Assembly (NCBI GenBank): GCA_050259235.1 | Contig: JBLNAG010000005.1 | Coordinates: forward strand, 1-64,000 | Direction: 5' to 3' | Length of the DNA stretch: 64,000 bases | DNA from: UBA5364 sp050259235 | GTDB taxonomy: Bacteria; Bacillota_I; Bacilli_A; RF39; UBA660 | In this document: positions 44,906-53,907 of the stretch, piece after piece | Layout of the letters: each line of letters begins with the position of its first letter | How positions within the stretch are numbered: position 1 is the stretch's first letter | Notes under the pieces: generated by a model | Database searches by the model: none | Seen by the model: only the letters and a program-made list of their open reading frames with translations | What the model was told of the DNA's origin: nothing | Made by a program: the position numbers and the translations under genes

Positions 44906-46894
44906 ATGATACAAAGTAGAATGGAAGAATTAATAAATTTAATAAATAAAGCAAATTATGAATATTATACTCTTGATAAACCGAGTATCAGTGATCAAGA
45001 ATATGATCGTTATGTTCAAGAGTTAATTAAATTAGAAAAAGAATATCCAGAATTAATTATGGATAATTCACCTATATCTAGAGTAGGTGGAGAGGTAGTT
45101 AGTGAGTTTAAAAAAGTAACACATGAAATACCGATGTTAAGTTTAGGAAATGTGTTCAATGAAGAGGATATTATTAACTTTGATGAAAGAATAAAAAAAG
45201 AAGTAACTAATCCTACTTATGTATGCGAACTTAAGATAGATGGTTTATCAGTTTCGCTTCTATATAAGAATGGTGAATTAGTAAGAGGTGCAACTCGTGG
45301 TGATGGAGTTGTTGGTGAAGATATTACTCATAATGTTAAGACAATCAAAAGTGTTCCTTTAGTATTAAAAGAAAAAATAGATATTGAAGTTCGTGGCGAA
45401 ATTTATATGAGTAAGAAATCATTTAATGAGCTAAATAAAATACGTGAAAAAGAAGGAATTGAATTATTAGCTAATCCTCGAAATGCAGCAGCTGGTTCAG
45501 TAAGACAACTTGATCCTAAAATTGCAGCTACTCGCAAATTAGATTGTTTTATTTATCATTTACCTAATAGTTTAGACTATAATCTTCATACTCATCATGA
45601 AAGCTTAGAGTATATGAAAAAATTAGGTTTAACAGTTAATCCTAATACTAAAAAGGTAAATAATATTGAAGAATTATTAGATTATATAAAAGAATGGACT
45701 GAAAAAAGAGATACTCTTCCATATGAAATAGATGGTATTGTCATTAAATTAGATAATATTGATAATCAAATTAAATTAGGGTATACAGCTAAATATCCTA
45801 AATGGGCTACTGCATACAAATTTCCGGCTCCTTTAGTCTTAACTAAATTAAAAGATATTAAATTTACAGTAGGAAGAACAGGTCAGGTAACACCTAATGC
45901 CGTTTTAGAACCAGTTAGATTAATGGGATCTGTTATAGCACGTGCAACTTTACACAATGAAGGATATGTTAAATCAAAAGATATTAGAATTGGTGATATT
46001 GTTTCTATAAAAAAGGCTGGGGATGTTATTCCACGTGTTGAAGAAGCAATAGTTGAAAGAAGAGATGGTACTGAAAAACCATTTGAAATGATTGATAAGT
46101 GTCCAATATGTGGTAGTAAATTAATAAAAAATGATGAAGAAGCAGATTATTTTTGTAGTAATGAATTCTGTGATGCAAGAAAAATAGAAGAATTGATTCA
46201 CTTTGCTAGTCGTGATGCTATGAACATTGAAGGCTTAGGTGAAAAAATAATTGAAGATTTTTATAATCTAAAATATTTAACTAAAATTACAGATATTTAC
46301 CATTTAGATAAATATAAAGACGAACTAACAGAATTAGAAGGATTTGGCGATAAAAGTGTTACTAATTTATTAGAATCAATAGAAAGTAGCAAAAATAATT
46401 CTTTAGAAAAATTATTGTATGGTTTAGGAATCAAACAAGTAGGGAGTAAAACTGCAAAGGTATTGGCAAAACAATATTTAAATCTTGATAATTTAATGAA
46501 TACTTCTATTGAGGAATTAGAAAAAATTCCAGATATTGGTCCAGTCATAGCATACAATATAATCTTATATATTAAAGATAATGTTGATATGATTAATGAA
46601 ATAAAAAATTTAGGAATAAACACTACTTATTTAGGAAACATAGATAATAATATTAATGCAAACATTTCAAATAAAACTTTTGTTTTAACTGGGACTCTTG
46701 AGACATTCAAAAGAGAAGAATTAATGGAATTATTAGAGTCATTAGGTGGAATAGTCACAGAAAGTGTTAGTAAGAAGACAGATGTTGTTATTGTTGGTGA
46801 TAAGCCTGGAAGTAAATATGACAAAGCTGTTCAACTAGGAATTACTATTTGGAATGAACAAGAATTAAATGATAATATTAAAAAAAGCAACTAA
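44906..46894 (+). CDS. ligA: NAD-dependent DNA ligase LigA
   Basis: A 662-aa NAD-dependent ligase that seals nicks in replication and repair. The order is complete: domain Ia (YYTLDKPSISDQEYD), adenylation site with Lys in CELKIDGLS (near residue 110), OB domain, zinc finger CPICGSKL...CSNEFC (two of each, near 400-425), helix-hairpin-helix region (GFGDKSVTNLLESI and following) and the C-terminal BRCT domain (from NKTFVLTGTLETF). Length is normal. Promoter and ribosome site ggtgat are close to the ATG. Confidence 0.97.
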   Translation: MIQSRMEELINLINKANYEYYTLDKPSISDQEYDRYVQELIKLEKEYPELIMDNSPISRVGGEVVSEFKKVTHEIPMLSLGNVFNEEDIINFDERIKKEVTNPTYVCELKIDGLSVSLLYKNGELVRGATRGDGVVGEDITHNVKTIKSVPLVLKEKIDIEVRGEIYMSKKSFNELNKIREKEGIELLANPRNAAAGSVRQLDPKIAATRKLDCFIYHLPNSLDYNLHTHHESLEYMKKLGLTVNPNTKKVNNIEELLDYIKEWTEKRDTLPYEIDGIVIKLDNIDNQIKLGYTAKYPKWATAYKFPAPLVLTKLKDIKFTVGRTGQVTPNAVLEPVRLMGSVIARATLHNEGYVKSKDIRIGDIVSIKKAGDVIPRVEEAIVERRDGTEKPFEMIDKCPICGSKLIKNDEEADYFCSNEFCDARKIEELIHFASRDAMNIEGLGEKIIEDFYNLKYLTKITDIYHLDKYKDELTELEGFGDKSVTNLLESIESSKNNSLEKLLYGLGIKQVGSKTAKVLAKQYLNLDNLMNTSIEELEKIPDIGPVIAYNIILYIKDNVDMINEIKNLGINTTYLGNIDNNINANISNKTFVLTGTLETFKREELMELLESLGGIVTESVSKKTDVVIVGDKPGSKYDKAVQLGITIWNEQELNDNIKKSN

Positions 46895-46905
46895 GTTGCT
46901 TTTTT
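46881..46905. terminator. Bidirectional terminator between ligA and the phosphoesterase
   Basis: Hairpin aaaagcaac/gttgctttt with T run; the two genes are convergent. Confidence 0.85.
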
Positions 46906-47761
46906 ATTTGTTACTCATTCTATAAAAATTAAATGATGGCTTATTGAATAATCTTAATTTTAATAAAGAAGTTCCTAAACCACTAGATATATATAAATCA
47001 GTATCTTTCAATTTATAATGTTCGTTATAGTATTGTTTTGATCCATATGGAGTATATATTGCTCCAATAAATGGAAGTCGCACTTGGCCATTATGAGAAT
47101 GACCAGCTAATACTAGATCAAAATTACTATATTTAATATCATCAACAAAATCAGGTTCATGAAGTAGTAATATATTATAAGTTGCTTTGTTTTCTTCACT
47201 TTGTAAGTAGTTCATAATTGGTTCTATTTTATCATTAATACCTAATTTTCCATATGAATTAGTACTTATACCAGCTATAAACATAGCTTCATTATTTTTA
47301 TTATAGATAACATCATATGTATCATTTAAATTTATAAAGCCACTTTTTTCTATTATTTGTTCAAATTCCTCTTCATGATCATAGTCATGATTACCATTAA
47401 TAGCGTATTTACCAATTTTTGCTTCAATTTTACTTAATTCATTTGTTAGTTCTTTAATATATTTATCATTAATTAAGTCATCTGTAAAAAGGTCACCAGT
47501 AAATAAAACTATATCAGGTTTTAATATATTTACCTTTTTTACTATTTCATCTAATTCATCTTTAAAAATGGTACTACCATAATGAATATCAGATATATGA
47601 ACAATTTTTAAACCAGTATAAGTACTGGTTATTTTTTTATTAGTAATCTTATATTCTTTTACAACTAAACCAGTGGTAGCAACATATCTACTATATAATA
47701 ATCCACCAGTTAGTATTAGTATTAATATAAGAAAATATAGAATTATTTTACCTTTTGTCAT
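46904..47761 (-). CDS. Membrane-anchored metallophosphoesterase (YkuE-like)
   Basis: A 285-aa calcineurin-like phosphoesterase. One N-terminal membrane helix (residues ~5-24) is followed by the metal-binding motifs HISDIHYG (near 54), FTGDLF (near 87), NGNHD (near 118), LLHEPDF (near 199) and GHSHNGQVRLP (near 220). All five metal-ligand blocks are present. YkuE/YaeI-type enzymes act outside the membrane, in lipid or wall metabolism; the substrate here is unknown. ATG 47761 with gatag upstream. Confidence 0.9.
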   Translation of the reverse strand: MTKGKIILYFLILILILTGGLLYSRYVATTGLVVKEYKITNKKITSTYTGLKIVHISDIHYGSTIFKDELDEIVKKVNILKPDIVLFTGDLFTDDLINDKYIKELTNELSKIEAKIGKYAINGNHDYDHEEEFEQIIEKSGFINLNDTYDVIYNKNNEAMFIAGISTNSYGKLGINDKIEPIMNYLQSEENKATYNILLLHEPDFVDDIKYSNFDLVLAGHSHNGQVRLPFIGAIYTPYGSKQYYNEHYKLKDTDLYISSGLGTSLLKLRLFNKPSFNFYRMSNK

Positions 47762-47810
47762 ACTATCACCATACTAATTCTATCATAAATAATATATATA
47801 TCCAATATTA

Positions 47811-48518
47811 TTAACTGAAAATAAGTAGAAACACTTGTAAAGACATAAGAAGTCCATTATGGATAAAGTGTAGTCCAATTGGGACAAAAATGTTTTTACA
47901 TTTAGTTAAAACATAAGCAAATACTAAACCAGGTGCAGAATAAGGAATAATGTATAATAAATCCATTGGTGTTTCATATGTCCCAATAATATGCATTGAT
48001 CCAAATGTTACACCAGACAATATAATAAATAACCAATCGATTTTTATTACATATCTAAATGATAACCTAAATACTAGTTCTTCAATAAAAGGTGCTAGAA
48101 AAACAGCACTTATAAAAGTATATATAGGAGCAGCTTTAAACATATCTTGTACCGCTTCTTCATTTCCAGGAGCAGATCCTGGATTAATTAATAGAATAAT
48201 TAAGTTACTAATCATCATAATACCAAGAGCTATAAACCAATACTTGATATACTTTTTAAAATATTCTTTGTGATGTTTTTTTAAATCAAACCAATCTGCT
48301 TTTAAAACTTTATTAAATATTAAAGCAATTGAAGAAAGCAATACGATTGAGTATATCAACGAATAAGTAGTTAAAAAAGTAGTTGATAATTCCTTTAAAT
48401 CAAAACCCACCAATATTAGTGGTACAGCCTGTAACTCAGTCAATACAAAATATAAAGTAAGACAGCCTAATCCAATGAGTAATCTTTTAATATCCTCGTT
48501 TAAATTTAGTTTTGTCAA
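47811..48518 (-). CDS. CPBP family intramembrane glutamic endopeptidase
   Basis: A ~235-aa multi-pass membrane protein of the CPBP/Abi (Rce1-like) family. The motifs EELVFRLSF (EExxxR), FGSMHI and HFIHNGLLM give the two Glu and two His of the active site. About six hydrophobic segments are seen. Start TTG 48518 follows aaaggagatg; longer in-frame starts are possible but lack a ribosome site. Often linked to prenyl-peptide or bacteriocin self-immunity; the role here is unknown. Confidence 0.85.
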   Translation of the reverse strand: MTKLNLNEDIKRLLIGLGCLTLYFVLTELQAVPLILVGFDLKELSTTFLTTYSLIYSIVLLSSIALIFNKVLKADWFDLKKHHKEYFKKYIKYWFIALGIMMISNLIILLINPGSAPGNEEAVQDMFKAAPIYTFISAVFLAPFIEELVFRLSFRYVIKIDWLFIILSGVTFGSMHIIGTYETPMDLLYIIPYSAPGLVFAYVLTKCKNIFVPIGLHFIHNGLLMSLQVFLLIFS

Positions 48519-48617
48519 TTTTATCATCTCCTTTATCATTATATCAAAAAAACGATAAAACATTTAAAAAAAGTGTAAAAAAAATATTATTTATGATATA
48601 ATACCTTTACAGGTTGA

Positions 48618-48642
48618 GAAGAGTGGGAGTGCCCACTCTTTA
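48618..48642 (+). promoter_or_regulatory. rimP leader hairpin
   Basis: aagagtgggagtgcccactctt is a strong perfect hairpin (given here in words: arms aagagtggg and cccactctt) between the -10 box (tataat near 48597) and the rimP ribosome site aggagg. A hairpin at this place is common before rimP-nusA operons of Bacillota and may be an autoregulatory site. Confidence 0.6.
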
Positions 48643-48661
48643 AATTATTTAGGAGGATAAA

Positions 48662-48916
48662 ATGAAAATAGAAGATCAAGTAAAAAATTTAATTCAACAA
48701 GATATTGAACAAAATAATTATAAACTTGATAGTGTTACTTATAACAAAGAAGGTAATATTTACTATTTAACAGTTATTATCGATAAAGAAGGATATGTTG
48801 ATGTTGAAGACTGTGTTGCAGTTAGTAAAATAATTAATCCTATACTTGATAATGTTGATTTAATTAGTGATAGTTATATATTGGATGTATGTTCTAAAGA
48901 GAAGAGGTGTGAATAG
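48662..48916 (+). CDS. rimP: Ribosome maturation factor RimP, N-terminal domain only
   Basis: RimP helps assembly of the 30S subunit. This 84-aa protein matches only the N-terminal alpha-beta domain (LTVIIDKEGYVDVEDCVAVSKIINPILD is the conserved core, here with the D-V-E-D-C pattern). The C-terminal SH3-like domain of the usual ~150-aa protein is missing. The stop is followed at once by nusA with an intact ribosome site, and no frameshifted continuation is seen. The short form therefore seems real and not a sequencing error. Confidence 0.85.
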   Translation: MKIEDQVKNLIQQDIEQNNYKLDSVTYNKEGNIYYLTVIIDKEGYVDVEDCVAVSKIINPILDNVDLISDSYILDVCSKEKRCE

Positions 48917-49981
48917 ATGGATAATAAAGAATTTTTAAATGCAGTACAACTTTTAGAGAAAGAAAAAGGTATTAATAGAGAAGTTATTTTTGAAGCAATG
49001 GAACTAGCTCTTACTAGTGCTTATAAAAAGCATTTTAATTCATTATCAAATGTTAGAGTTGCCATTAACAAAGAAACTGGCGATATTAAAGTTTACTCAT
49101 TTAAAACAGTTGTTAAAGATGTTGAAGATGAACGTATCGAATTAACTTTAAAAGAAGCTAAAAAAATTGTTCCTAATATTGAAATAGGTGAAACAATTGA
49201 TGAAGAAGTAACTACTAGTGATTTTGGTAGAGTTGCAGCAGCAACTGCTAAACAAGTTGTTATTCAAAAAATTAGAGAAGCTGAAAGAAATAATATTATT
49301 AGTGAATATGAAGACAAACAAGAAGAAATGGTCTCAGGTTCTGTTTCTATGGAAGATGTTAGAAATTATTATATTGATTTAGGTAAGACTCAAGGTATAT
49401 TACCTAAGACAGAAATCATACCTGGTGAAAACATTAAAATGGGATCTAATATTAAAGTTTATATTTCTAAAGTGGAAAACAATTCTAAAGGTCCATTAAT
49501 TTTATTATCAAGAAGTCACTATGGATTTGTTAAGAGATTATTTGAATTAGAAATTCCAGAAATAAATGATGGAACAATTCTTGTTTATAGTGTAGCTAGA
49601 GAAGCTGGGACTAGAACTAAGATTGCTGTATTCTCAGAAAATTCATCAGTTGATGCGGTTGGATCTTGTATTGGTGAAAAAGGAATGCGTATTAACCAAA
49701 TCCTTAAAGAATTAGGAAATGAAAAGGTAGATGTTATTGCATACAATAATGATTCTGCTAAATTTATCGAAAATGCTTTAAGTCCTGCTAAAAACTTAAG
49801 AGTATTTATTACTGACGAAAAGAAAAGAGAAGCAATTGTTATTGTAGATAATGAAAACTTATCTTTAGCAATTGGTAAAAAAGGATTAAATGTTAGATTA
49901 GCCGCAAGACTTACTCATTTTAAGATTGATGTTAAAACTTATGAACAAGCTAAAGAAGAAGGCATTAATATTATTGAATAG
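48917..49981 (+). CDS. nusA: Transcription termination/antitermination factor NusA
   Basis: A 354-aa NusA: N-terminal RNA polymerase-binding domain, S1 domain (SGSVSMEDVRNYYIDLGKTQGILPK region, ~130-200) and two KH domains (AVGSCIGEKGMRI near 250 and SLAIGKKGLNVRLAARLT near 315). The C-terminal acidic repeats of E. coli are lacking, as usual in Bacillota. It starts one base after the rimP stop. Partner genes: ylxR and infB downstream. Confidence 0.96.
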   Translation: MDNKEFLNAVQLLEKEKGINREVIFEAMELALTSAYKKHFNSLSNVRVAINKETGDIKVYSFKTVVKDVEDERIELTLKEAKKIVPNIEIGETIDEEVTTSDFGRVAAATAKQVVIQKIREAERNNIISEYEDKQEEMVSGSVSMEDVRNYYIDLGKTQGILPKTEIIPGENIKMGSNIKVYISKVENNSKGPLILLSRSHYGFVKRLFELEIPEINDGTILVYSVAREAGTRTKIAVFSENSSVDAVGSCIGEKGMRINQILKELGNEKVDVIAYNNDSAKFIENALSPAKNLRVFITDEKKREAIVIVDNENLSLAIGKKGLNVRLAARLTHFKIDVKTYEQAKEEGINIIE

Positions 49982-49990
49982 AGGTGTTAT

Positions 49991-50251
49991 ATGAAAACTA
50001 AAAAAATACCTGTTAGAAGTTGTGTTGTATCACGAGAAAGATTACCTAAGCAAGAATTAATTAGAATAGTTAGGACACCAGATAATACAATAATTATTGA
50101 TCAATCTGGTAAGGCTAATGGTCGTGGTGCATACTTAAAGAAAGATATCGAAATAATAGAAAAAGCTAAAAAGAATAAAATATTAGATAAGCATCTAGAA
50201 TGCGTTGTTCCTGATAAAGTTTTTGAGGATTTAAAAGAACTTATAAAATAG
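49991..50251 (+). CDS. ylxR: YlxR family RNA-binding protein
   Basis: An 86-aa YlxR (RnpM) protein with the family motif IPVRSCVVSRERLPKQELIRIVR near the N-terminus (split at E) and KANGRGAYLKKD near residue 37. It is proposed to bind RNA and modulate RNase P. It lies 9 bases after nusA and 19 bases before infB. The L7Ae-like ylxQ gene usually found here is absent. Confidence 0.92.
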   Translation: MKTKKIPVRSCVVSRERLPKQELIRIVRTPDNTIIIDQSGKANGRGAYLKKDIEIIEKAKKNKILDKHLECVVPDKVFEDLKELIK

Positions 50252-50270
50252 AGAAAAGAGGTGTATATTT

Positions 50271-52361
50271 ATGATGAGTGTACGTGAATATGCTGACGAT
50301 ATAAATAAAACTGTAGGGGAAATAATAAAAAAGTGTAATGAACTAGATATTCGTGTATTTGGCGAAAATGATATGTTAAGTGAAGATAATATTGTTGAGT
50401 TAGATAATATTTTTGCTAATGATGATGAAATGGAAGAAGAAATAGAAATTGTCCTTGATAGTAAGAAGATTAGTAATGATAATGTTATTATTAAGGAAAA
50501 ATTAAAAAAGAAACCAGATGTTATAAGTAATAAAGAAAAAAATGAACTAGCTGATCGTAAGAAAGCTATGTATAAGAATAAACAAAAACTAGTATCAAAT
50601 ACCCCAAATAACAATGAAAATATTATTTTGTATAAAGAAAATATGACTATTGGAGAACTTGCTGATAATTTAGGAGTACCAGGAGCAGAATTAATTAAAA
50701 AATTATTTGCTTTAGGGGTAATGGCAACTATTAACAACAGCATTAGTTTTGAAAATGCTGAAATATTAATGGTTGATTATAATAAAGAACTAAAAAAAGA
50801 AGAAACAGCGGATGTAACTAATTTTGAAGAATTTGAAATAATTGATAATGAAAAAGATTTAATTAGTAGACCTCCAGTTGTTACTATTATGGGACACGTT
50901 GATCATGGTAAAACAACTTTACTTGATACAATTAGAAAAACTAATGTAGTAGATAGTGAAGCAGGTGGAATTACTCAAGCAATTAGTGCATATCAAGTGA
51001 AGTTCAAAGATAGACCAATTACTTTTATAGATACTCCTGGTCATGCTGCTTTCACTGAAATGCGTGCTAGAGGAGCTAATATAACTGATATAGTTATTAT
51101 CATTGTAGCTGCTGATGATGGGGTAATGCCTCAAACTAGAGAAGCAATTGATCATGCAAAAGTTGCAGGTGTACCTATTATTGTAGCAATTAACAAAATT
51201 GATAAACCGGGTGCTAATGTAGAAAGAATTATGACTGAACTTACTGAAAATGGTCTTACTCCAGATAGTTGGGGTGGAGATACTTTATATAATCAAATAT
51301 CTGCTAAGAATGGTATTGGTATAGATGAACTATTAGAAAATATTTTATTAGTTGCTGATATGCAAAATTACCGTGCTAATCCAAGCAGATATGCTATAGG
51401 TACTGTAATAGAATCAAGATTAGATAAACATGTAGGACCTATTGTAACAGTCTTAGTTCAAAATGGAACCTTAAGAATGGGTGATCCAATTGTTGTTGGG
51501 ACTGCCTATGGCAAAGTAAGAACACTTAAGAATGATCGTAATGAAGAAATTATGATTGCTCTCCCTTCAACACCTGTTGAAATAACTGGCTTGAATGAAA
51601 CTCCAGCTTCTGGAGATAAATTTATGACTTTTGAAAGTGAAAAACAAGCTAGAAGTATTGGAGAACAACGAAAGGTACAATCTAAATTGAAAGATGTAGT
51701 GCCATCTCAAGCTGTTACCCTTGATGAATTATTTGCTAAGATTCAAGAAGGAGCAAAAGAAATAAATATTATAATTAAAGCTGATGTTAACGGAAGTGCT
51801 GAAGCTGTAAAAAATTCTTTAGAAAAGATTGAAGTAGAAGGCGTTAAAGTAAAAGTAGTAAGAAGCAGTGTTGGGACAATAACTGAAAGTGATATTGTTC
51901 TAGCTAAAGCATCAAATGCTATATTGATAGGTTTTAATGTTAGACCTACTAATACAATCAAAGATTATGCTAAAGAAAATGGTGTAGAAATTAGACTTTA
52001 TAATATTATTTATAAAGTTGTTGAAGAAATTGAAGCTGCTATGAAAGGTATGTTAGATCCTGTCTTTGAAGAAAAAATCCTTGGTACAGCAGAAATTAGA
52101 CAACTATTTAAATTTTCTAAGGTTGGTACAATTGCTGGTTCATACGTTACTGATGGCATTGTTAAGAGAGATGCCAAAACTAGAGTAATAAGAGACGGAA
52201 TTGTTATTTACGATGGAAGTATTGATACCATTCAAAGAGAAAAAGATAGTGTCAAAGAAGTTAAAAAAGGCTTAGAATGTGGTATTACTATTAAAAATTA
52301 TAACGATATAAAAGTTGGGGATATCATTGAAGCTTATGAAATGGTTGAAATAAAAAGATAA
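50271..52361 (+). CDS. infB: Translation initiation factor IF-2
   Basis: A 696-aa IF-2, the GTPase that places initiator tRNA on the ribosome. A short N-terminal domain (SVREYADDINKTVGEIIKKC) is followed by a linker and the G domain: GHVDHGKTTL near residue 207, DTPGHAAF near 254, NKID near 309, and then domains II-IV. The length is close to the shorter Bacillota form. Start ATG 50271 follows gaggtgt. ATG 50274 is possible. Confidence 0.97.
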   Translation: MMSVREYADDINKTVGEIIKKCNELDIRVFGENDMLSEDNIVELDNIFANDDEMEEEIEIVLDSKKISNDNVIIKEKLKKKPDVISNKEKNELADRKKAMYKNKQKLVSNTPNNNENIILYKENMTIGELADNLGVPGAELIKKLFALGVMATINNSISFENAEILMVDYNKELKKEETADVTNFEEFEIIDNEKDLISRPPVVTIMGHVDHGKTTLLDTIRKTNVVDSEAGGITQAISAYQVKFKDRPITFIDTPGHAAFTEMRARGANITDIVIIIVAADDGVMPQTREAIDHAKVAGVPIIVAINKIDKPGANVERIMTELTENGLTPDSWGGDTLYNQISAKNGIGIDELLENILLVADMQNYRANPSRYAIGTVIESRLDKHVGPIVTVLVQNGTLRMGDPIVVGTAYGKVRTLKNDRNEEIMIALPSTPVEITGLNETPASGDKFMTFESEKQARSIGEQRKVQSKLKDVVPSQAVTLDELFAKIQEGAKEINIIIKADVNGSAEAVKNSLEKIEVEGVKVKVVRSSVGTITESDIVLAKASNAILIGFNVRPTNTIKDYAKENGVEIRLYNIIYKVVEEIEAAMKGMLDPVFEEKILGTAEIRQLFKFSKVGTIAGSYVTDGIVKRDAKTRVIRDGIVIYDGSIDTIQREKDSVKEVKKGLECGITIKNYNDIKVGDIIEAYEMVEIKR

Positions 52362-52386
52362 AAACTGGTAACAGTTTTTTCTTTTA
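52360..52386 (+). terminator. Terminator of the nusA-infB operon
   Basis: Hairpin aaaactg/cagtttt with T run, at the end of infB. Confidence 0.85.
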
Positions 52387-52431
52387 ATATATATAAAAAA
52401 ATGGTACAATATAGTTATAAAGAGGTGAATT

Positions 52432-52782
52432 ATGAGTATAAAAATAGATAGAATAGCAGGTAATATTGTAAAAGAAGTAAGTTATATTCTAGCAAATGAA
52501 ATAAAGGATAGTGATATAAAATTTGTCACAGTTACTGATTGTAAGGTAACAAATGATCTAAGTTTTGCTAAAATATATGTAACAGTACTAAATGAAGAAA
52601 GTAAAAACGAAACATTAAAAGCATTAAATAATGCTAGTGGATTTATTAGAAGAGAATTAGCGGACCGTATTGATGTTAGACATATTCCAAAGCTAATCTT
52701 TGTATTTGATGAATCAATTGGTAATGCTCAAAAAATTGAAAATATTATTGAACAAATTCATAAAGAAGAAGATAATATTTAA
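52432..52782 (+). CDS. rbfA: Ribosome-binding factor A
   Basis: A 116-aa RbfA, a KH-type 30S assembly factor. DRIAGNIVKEVSYILANEI and the LSFAKIYVTVL strand are conserved, as are the SGFIRRELADRIDVRHIPKLIFVFDESI segment elements (RRELA, R-IP-L-F-D). Ribosome site gaggtga. It is separated from infB by a terminator and has its own tacaat box (52403 region). Confidence 0.95.
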   Translation: MSIKIDRIAGNIVKEVSYILANEIKDSDIKFVTVTDCKVTNDLSFAKIYVTVLNEESKNETLKALNNASGFIRRELADRIDVRHIPKLIFVFDESIGNAQKIENIIEQIHKEEDNI

Positions 52783-52836
52783 AACTATTGTCATATTTGA
52801 TAATATGTGCTATTATTTAAATAAGTTGGTGATATT

Positions 52837-53049
52837 ATGATAAGAATAACAAGCATATCTGGCCAAGTATTTTTTCAACCTGAAAAAAAGGCACATTTAA
52901 AAGTTGAAAAAGTTCAACCGGTAGAAGGTCCTGTTTTTCAAAAAAGAAATTATTCCAATCCAGATCAAGGAGAAAAAAAACAAAATAAAAATGAGTCAAA
53001 TGACACATTTGAAAGTATTTTAGGAAGAGAAATAGATAAAAGAATTTGA
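52837..53049 (+). CDS. Small hydrophilic protein, unknown
   Basis: A 70-aa, strongly hydrophilic protein (EKKAHLKVEKVQPVEG, then many K/N/E residues). ATG 52837 follows ttggtgat. It lies between rbfA and the T-box leader. No family recognised; most of it is likely disordered. Confidence 0.5.
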   Translation: MIRITSISGQVFFQPEKKAHLKVEKVQPVEGPVFQKRNYSNPDQGEKKQNKNESNDTFESILGREIDKRI

Positions 53050-53059
53050 TAACGATAAA

Positions 53060-53245
53060 TAATCAGTAGTAATTTAATTGGTAATCAGAAAACTAATGGT
53101 GATGAAAATTAGTCAAGATTAAATAACGAAATACATATTTTGAATCAAAGCGTTACTTGCGTTAAAAGAAGAGTGCATAAGTTATTATGAAATAGGGTGG
53201 TACCGCGATATTCGTCCCTATATTTGTAATAACTTTTATTTTAGG
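53060..53245 (+). promoter_or_regulatory. T-box riboswitch, probable tyrosine specifier
   Basis: The T-box core agggtggtaccgcg lies at 53194-53207. Upstream are an AG box (cagtag near 53074), a GNUG loop (ggtgatg near 53098) and a candidate specifier triplet TAC at 53132-53134, which reads tyrosine. The long stem aagttatta/taataactt followed by ttatttt (about 53179-53236) is the terminator that uncharged tRNA-Tyr would disrupt. Downstream genes are deoC and tyrS. Specifier position is inferred by eye. Confidence 0.85.
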
Positions 53246-53253
53246 AGGATATT

Positions 53254-53907
53254 ATGAATAGTTATATTGACCATACAAATTTAAAAATGGATGCTACTTT
53301 AAGAGATATTGAGAAATTATGTGATGAAGCAGCAAAAAATAATTTTGCAAGTGTTTGTGTCCATCCATATTATGTTTCTTTAGCTAGTGAATTATTAAAA
53401 GATACTAATGTAGCGGTATGTACGGTAGTAGGATTTCCCTTAGGAATGAATACAACAGCTACTAAAGTATATGAAGCTATAGGAGCCGTTGAAAATGGCG
53501 CTGATGAAATTGATATGGTAATTAATGTTGGAGCATTAAAAAATAAAGACTTCGAATATGTTAAAGAAGAAATTGAAGAAGTTAGAGATGCAATAGATGG
53601 CAAGATACTTAAGGTGATTATTGAAACATGTTACCTAACTAAAGAAGAAATTGTGAAAATGATTGAAATGTGTAATGAAACATTTGTTAATTTCATTAAA
53701 ACATCTACTGGTTTTGGTATTAATGGAGCTACTGTAGAAGAAGTAGAATTAATTAATAAGCATAAGAGTGATGTTTTAGAAATTAAAGCAAGTGGTGGAA
53801 TTAAAGATTATGAAACAGCTTTAAAGATGATAGAAGCTGGAGCTACTAGATTAGGTACTAGTAGTGGATTAAAGACTATGGAGTGTGTTAAAGATGAAAT
53901 TGTTTGA
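53254..53907 (+). CDS. deoC: Deoxyribose-phosphate aldolase
   Basis: A 217-aa DeoC that splits 2-deoxyribose 5-phosphate to glyceraldehyde-3-phosphate and acetaldehyde. SYIDHTNLKMDATLRDIEKLCDEA is the N-terminal pattern (D-H-T-LK), VCTVVGFPLGM near residue 51, the Schiff-base lysine in FIKTSTGFG near 149 and the phosphate loop IKASGGI near 180. Complete. It sits unusually between the T-box and tyrS and overlaps tyrS by 14 bases, so it shares the tyrosine-responsive control. Confidence 0.95.
   Translation: MNSYIDHTNLKMDATLRDIEKLCDEAAKNNFASVCVHPYYVSLASELLKDTNVAVCTVVGFPLGMNTTATKVYEAIGAVENGADEIDMVINVGALKNKDFEYVKEEIEEVRDAIDGKILKVIIETCYLTKEEIVKMIEMCNETFVNFIKTSTGFGINGATVEEVELINKHKSDVLEIKASGGIKDYETALKMIEAGATRLGTSSGLKTMECVKDEIV

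Noticed and set aside
48662..48920. Frameshift as the cause of the short RimP
   Set aside because: nusA starts directly after the stop with its own good start; there is no room for a displaced C-terminal domain.
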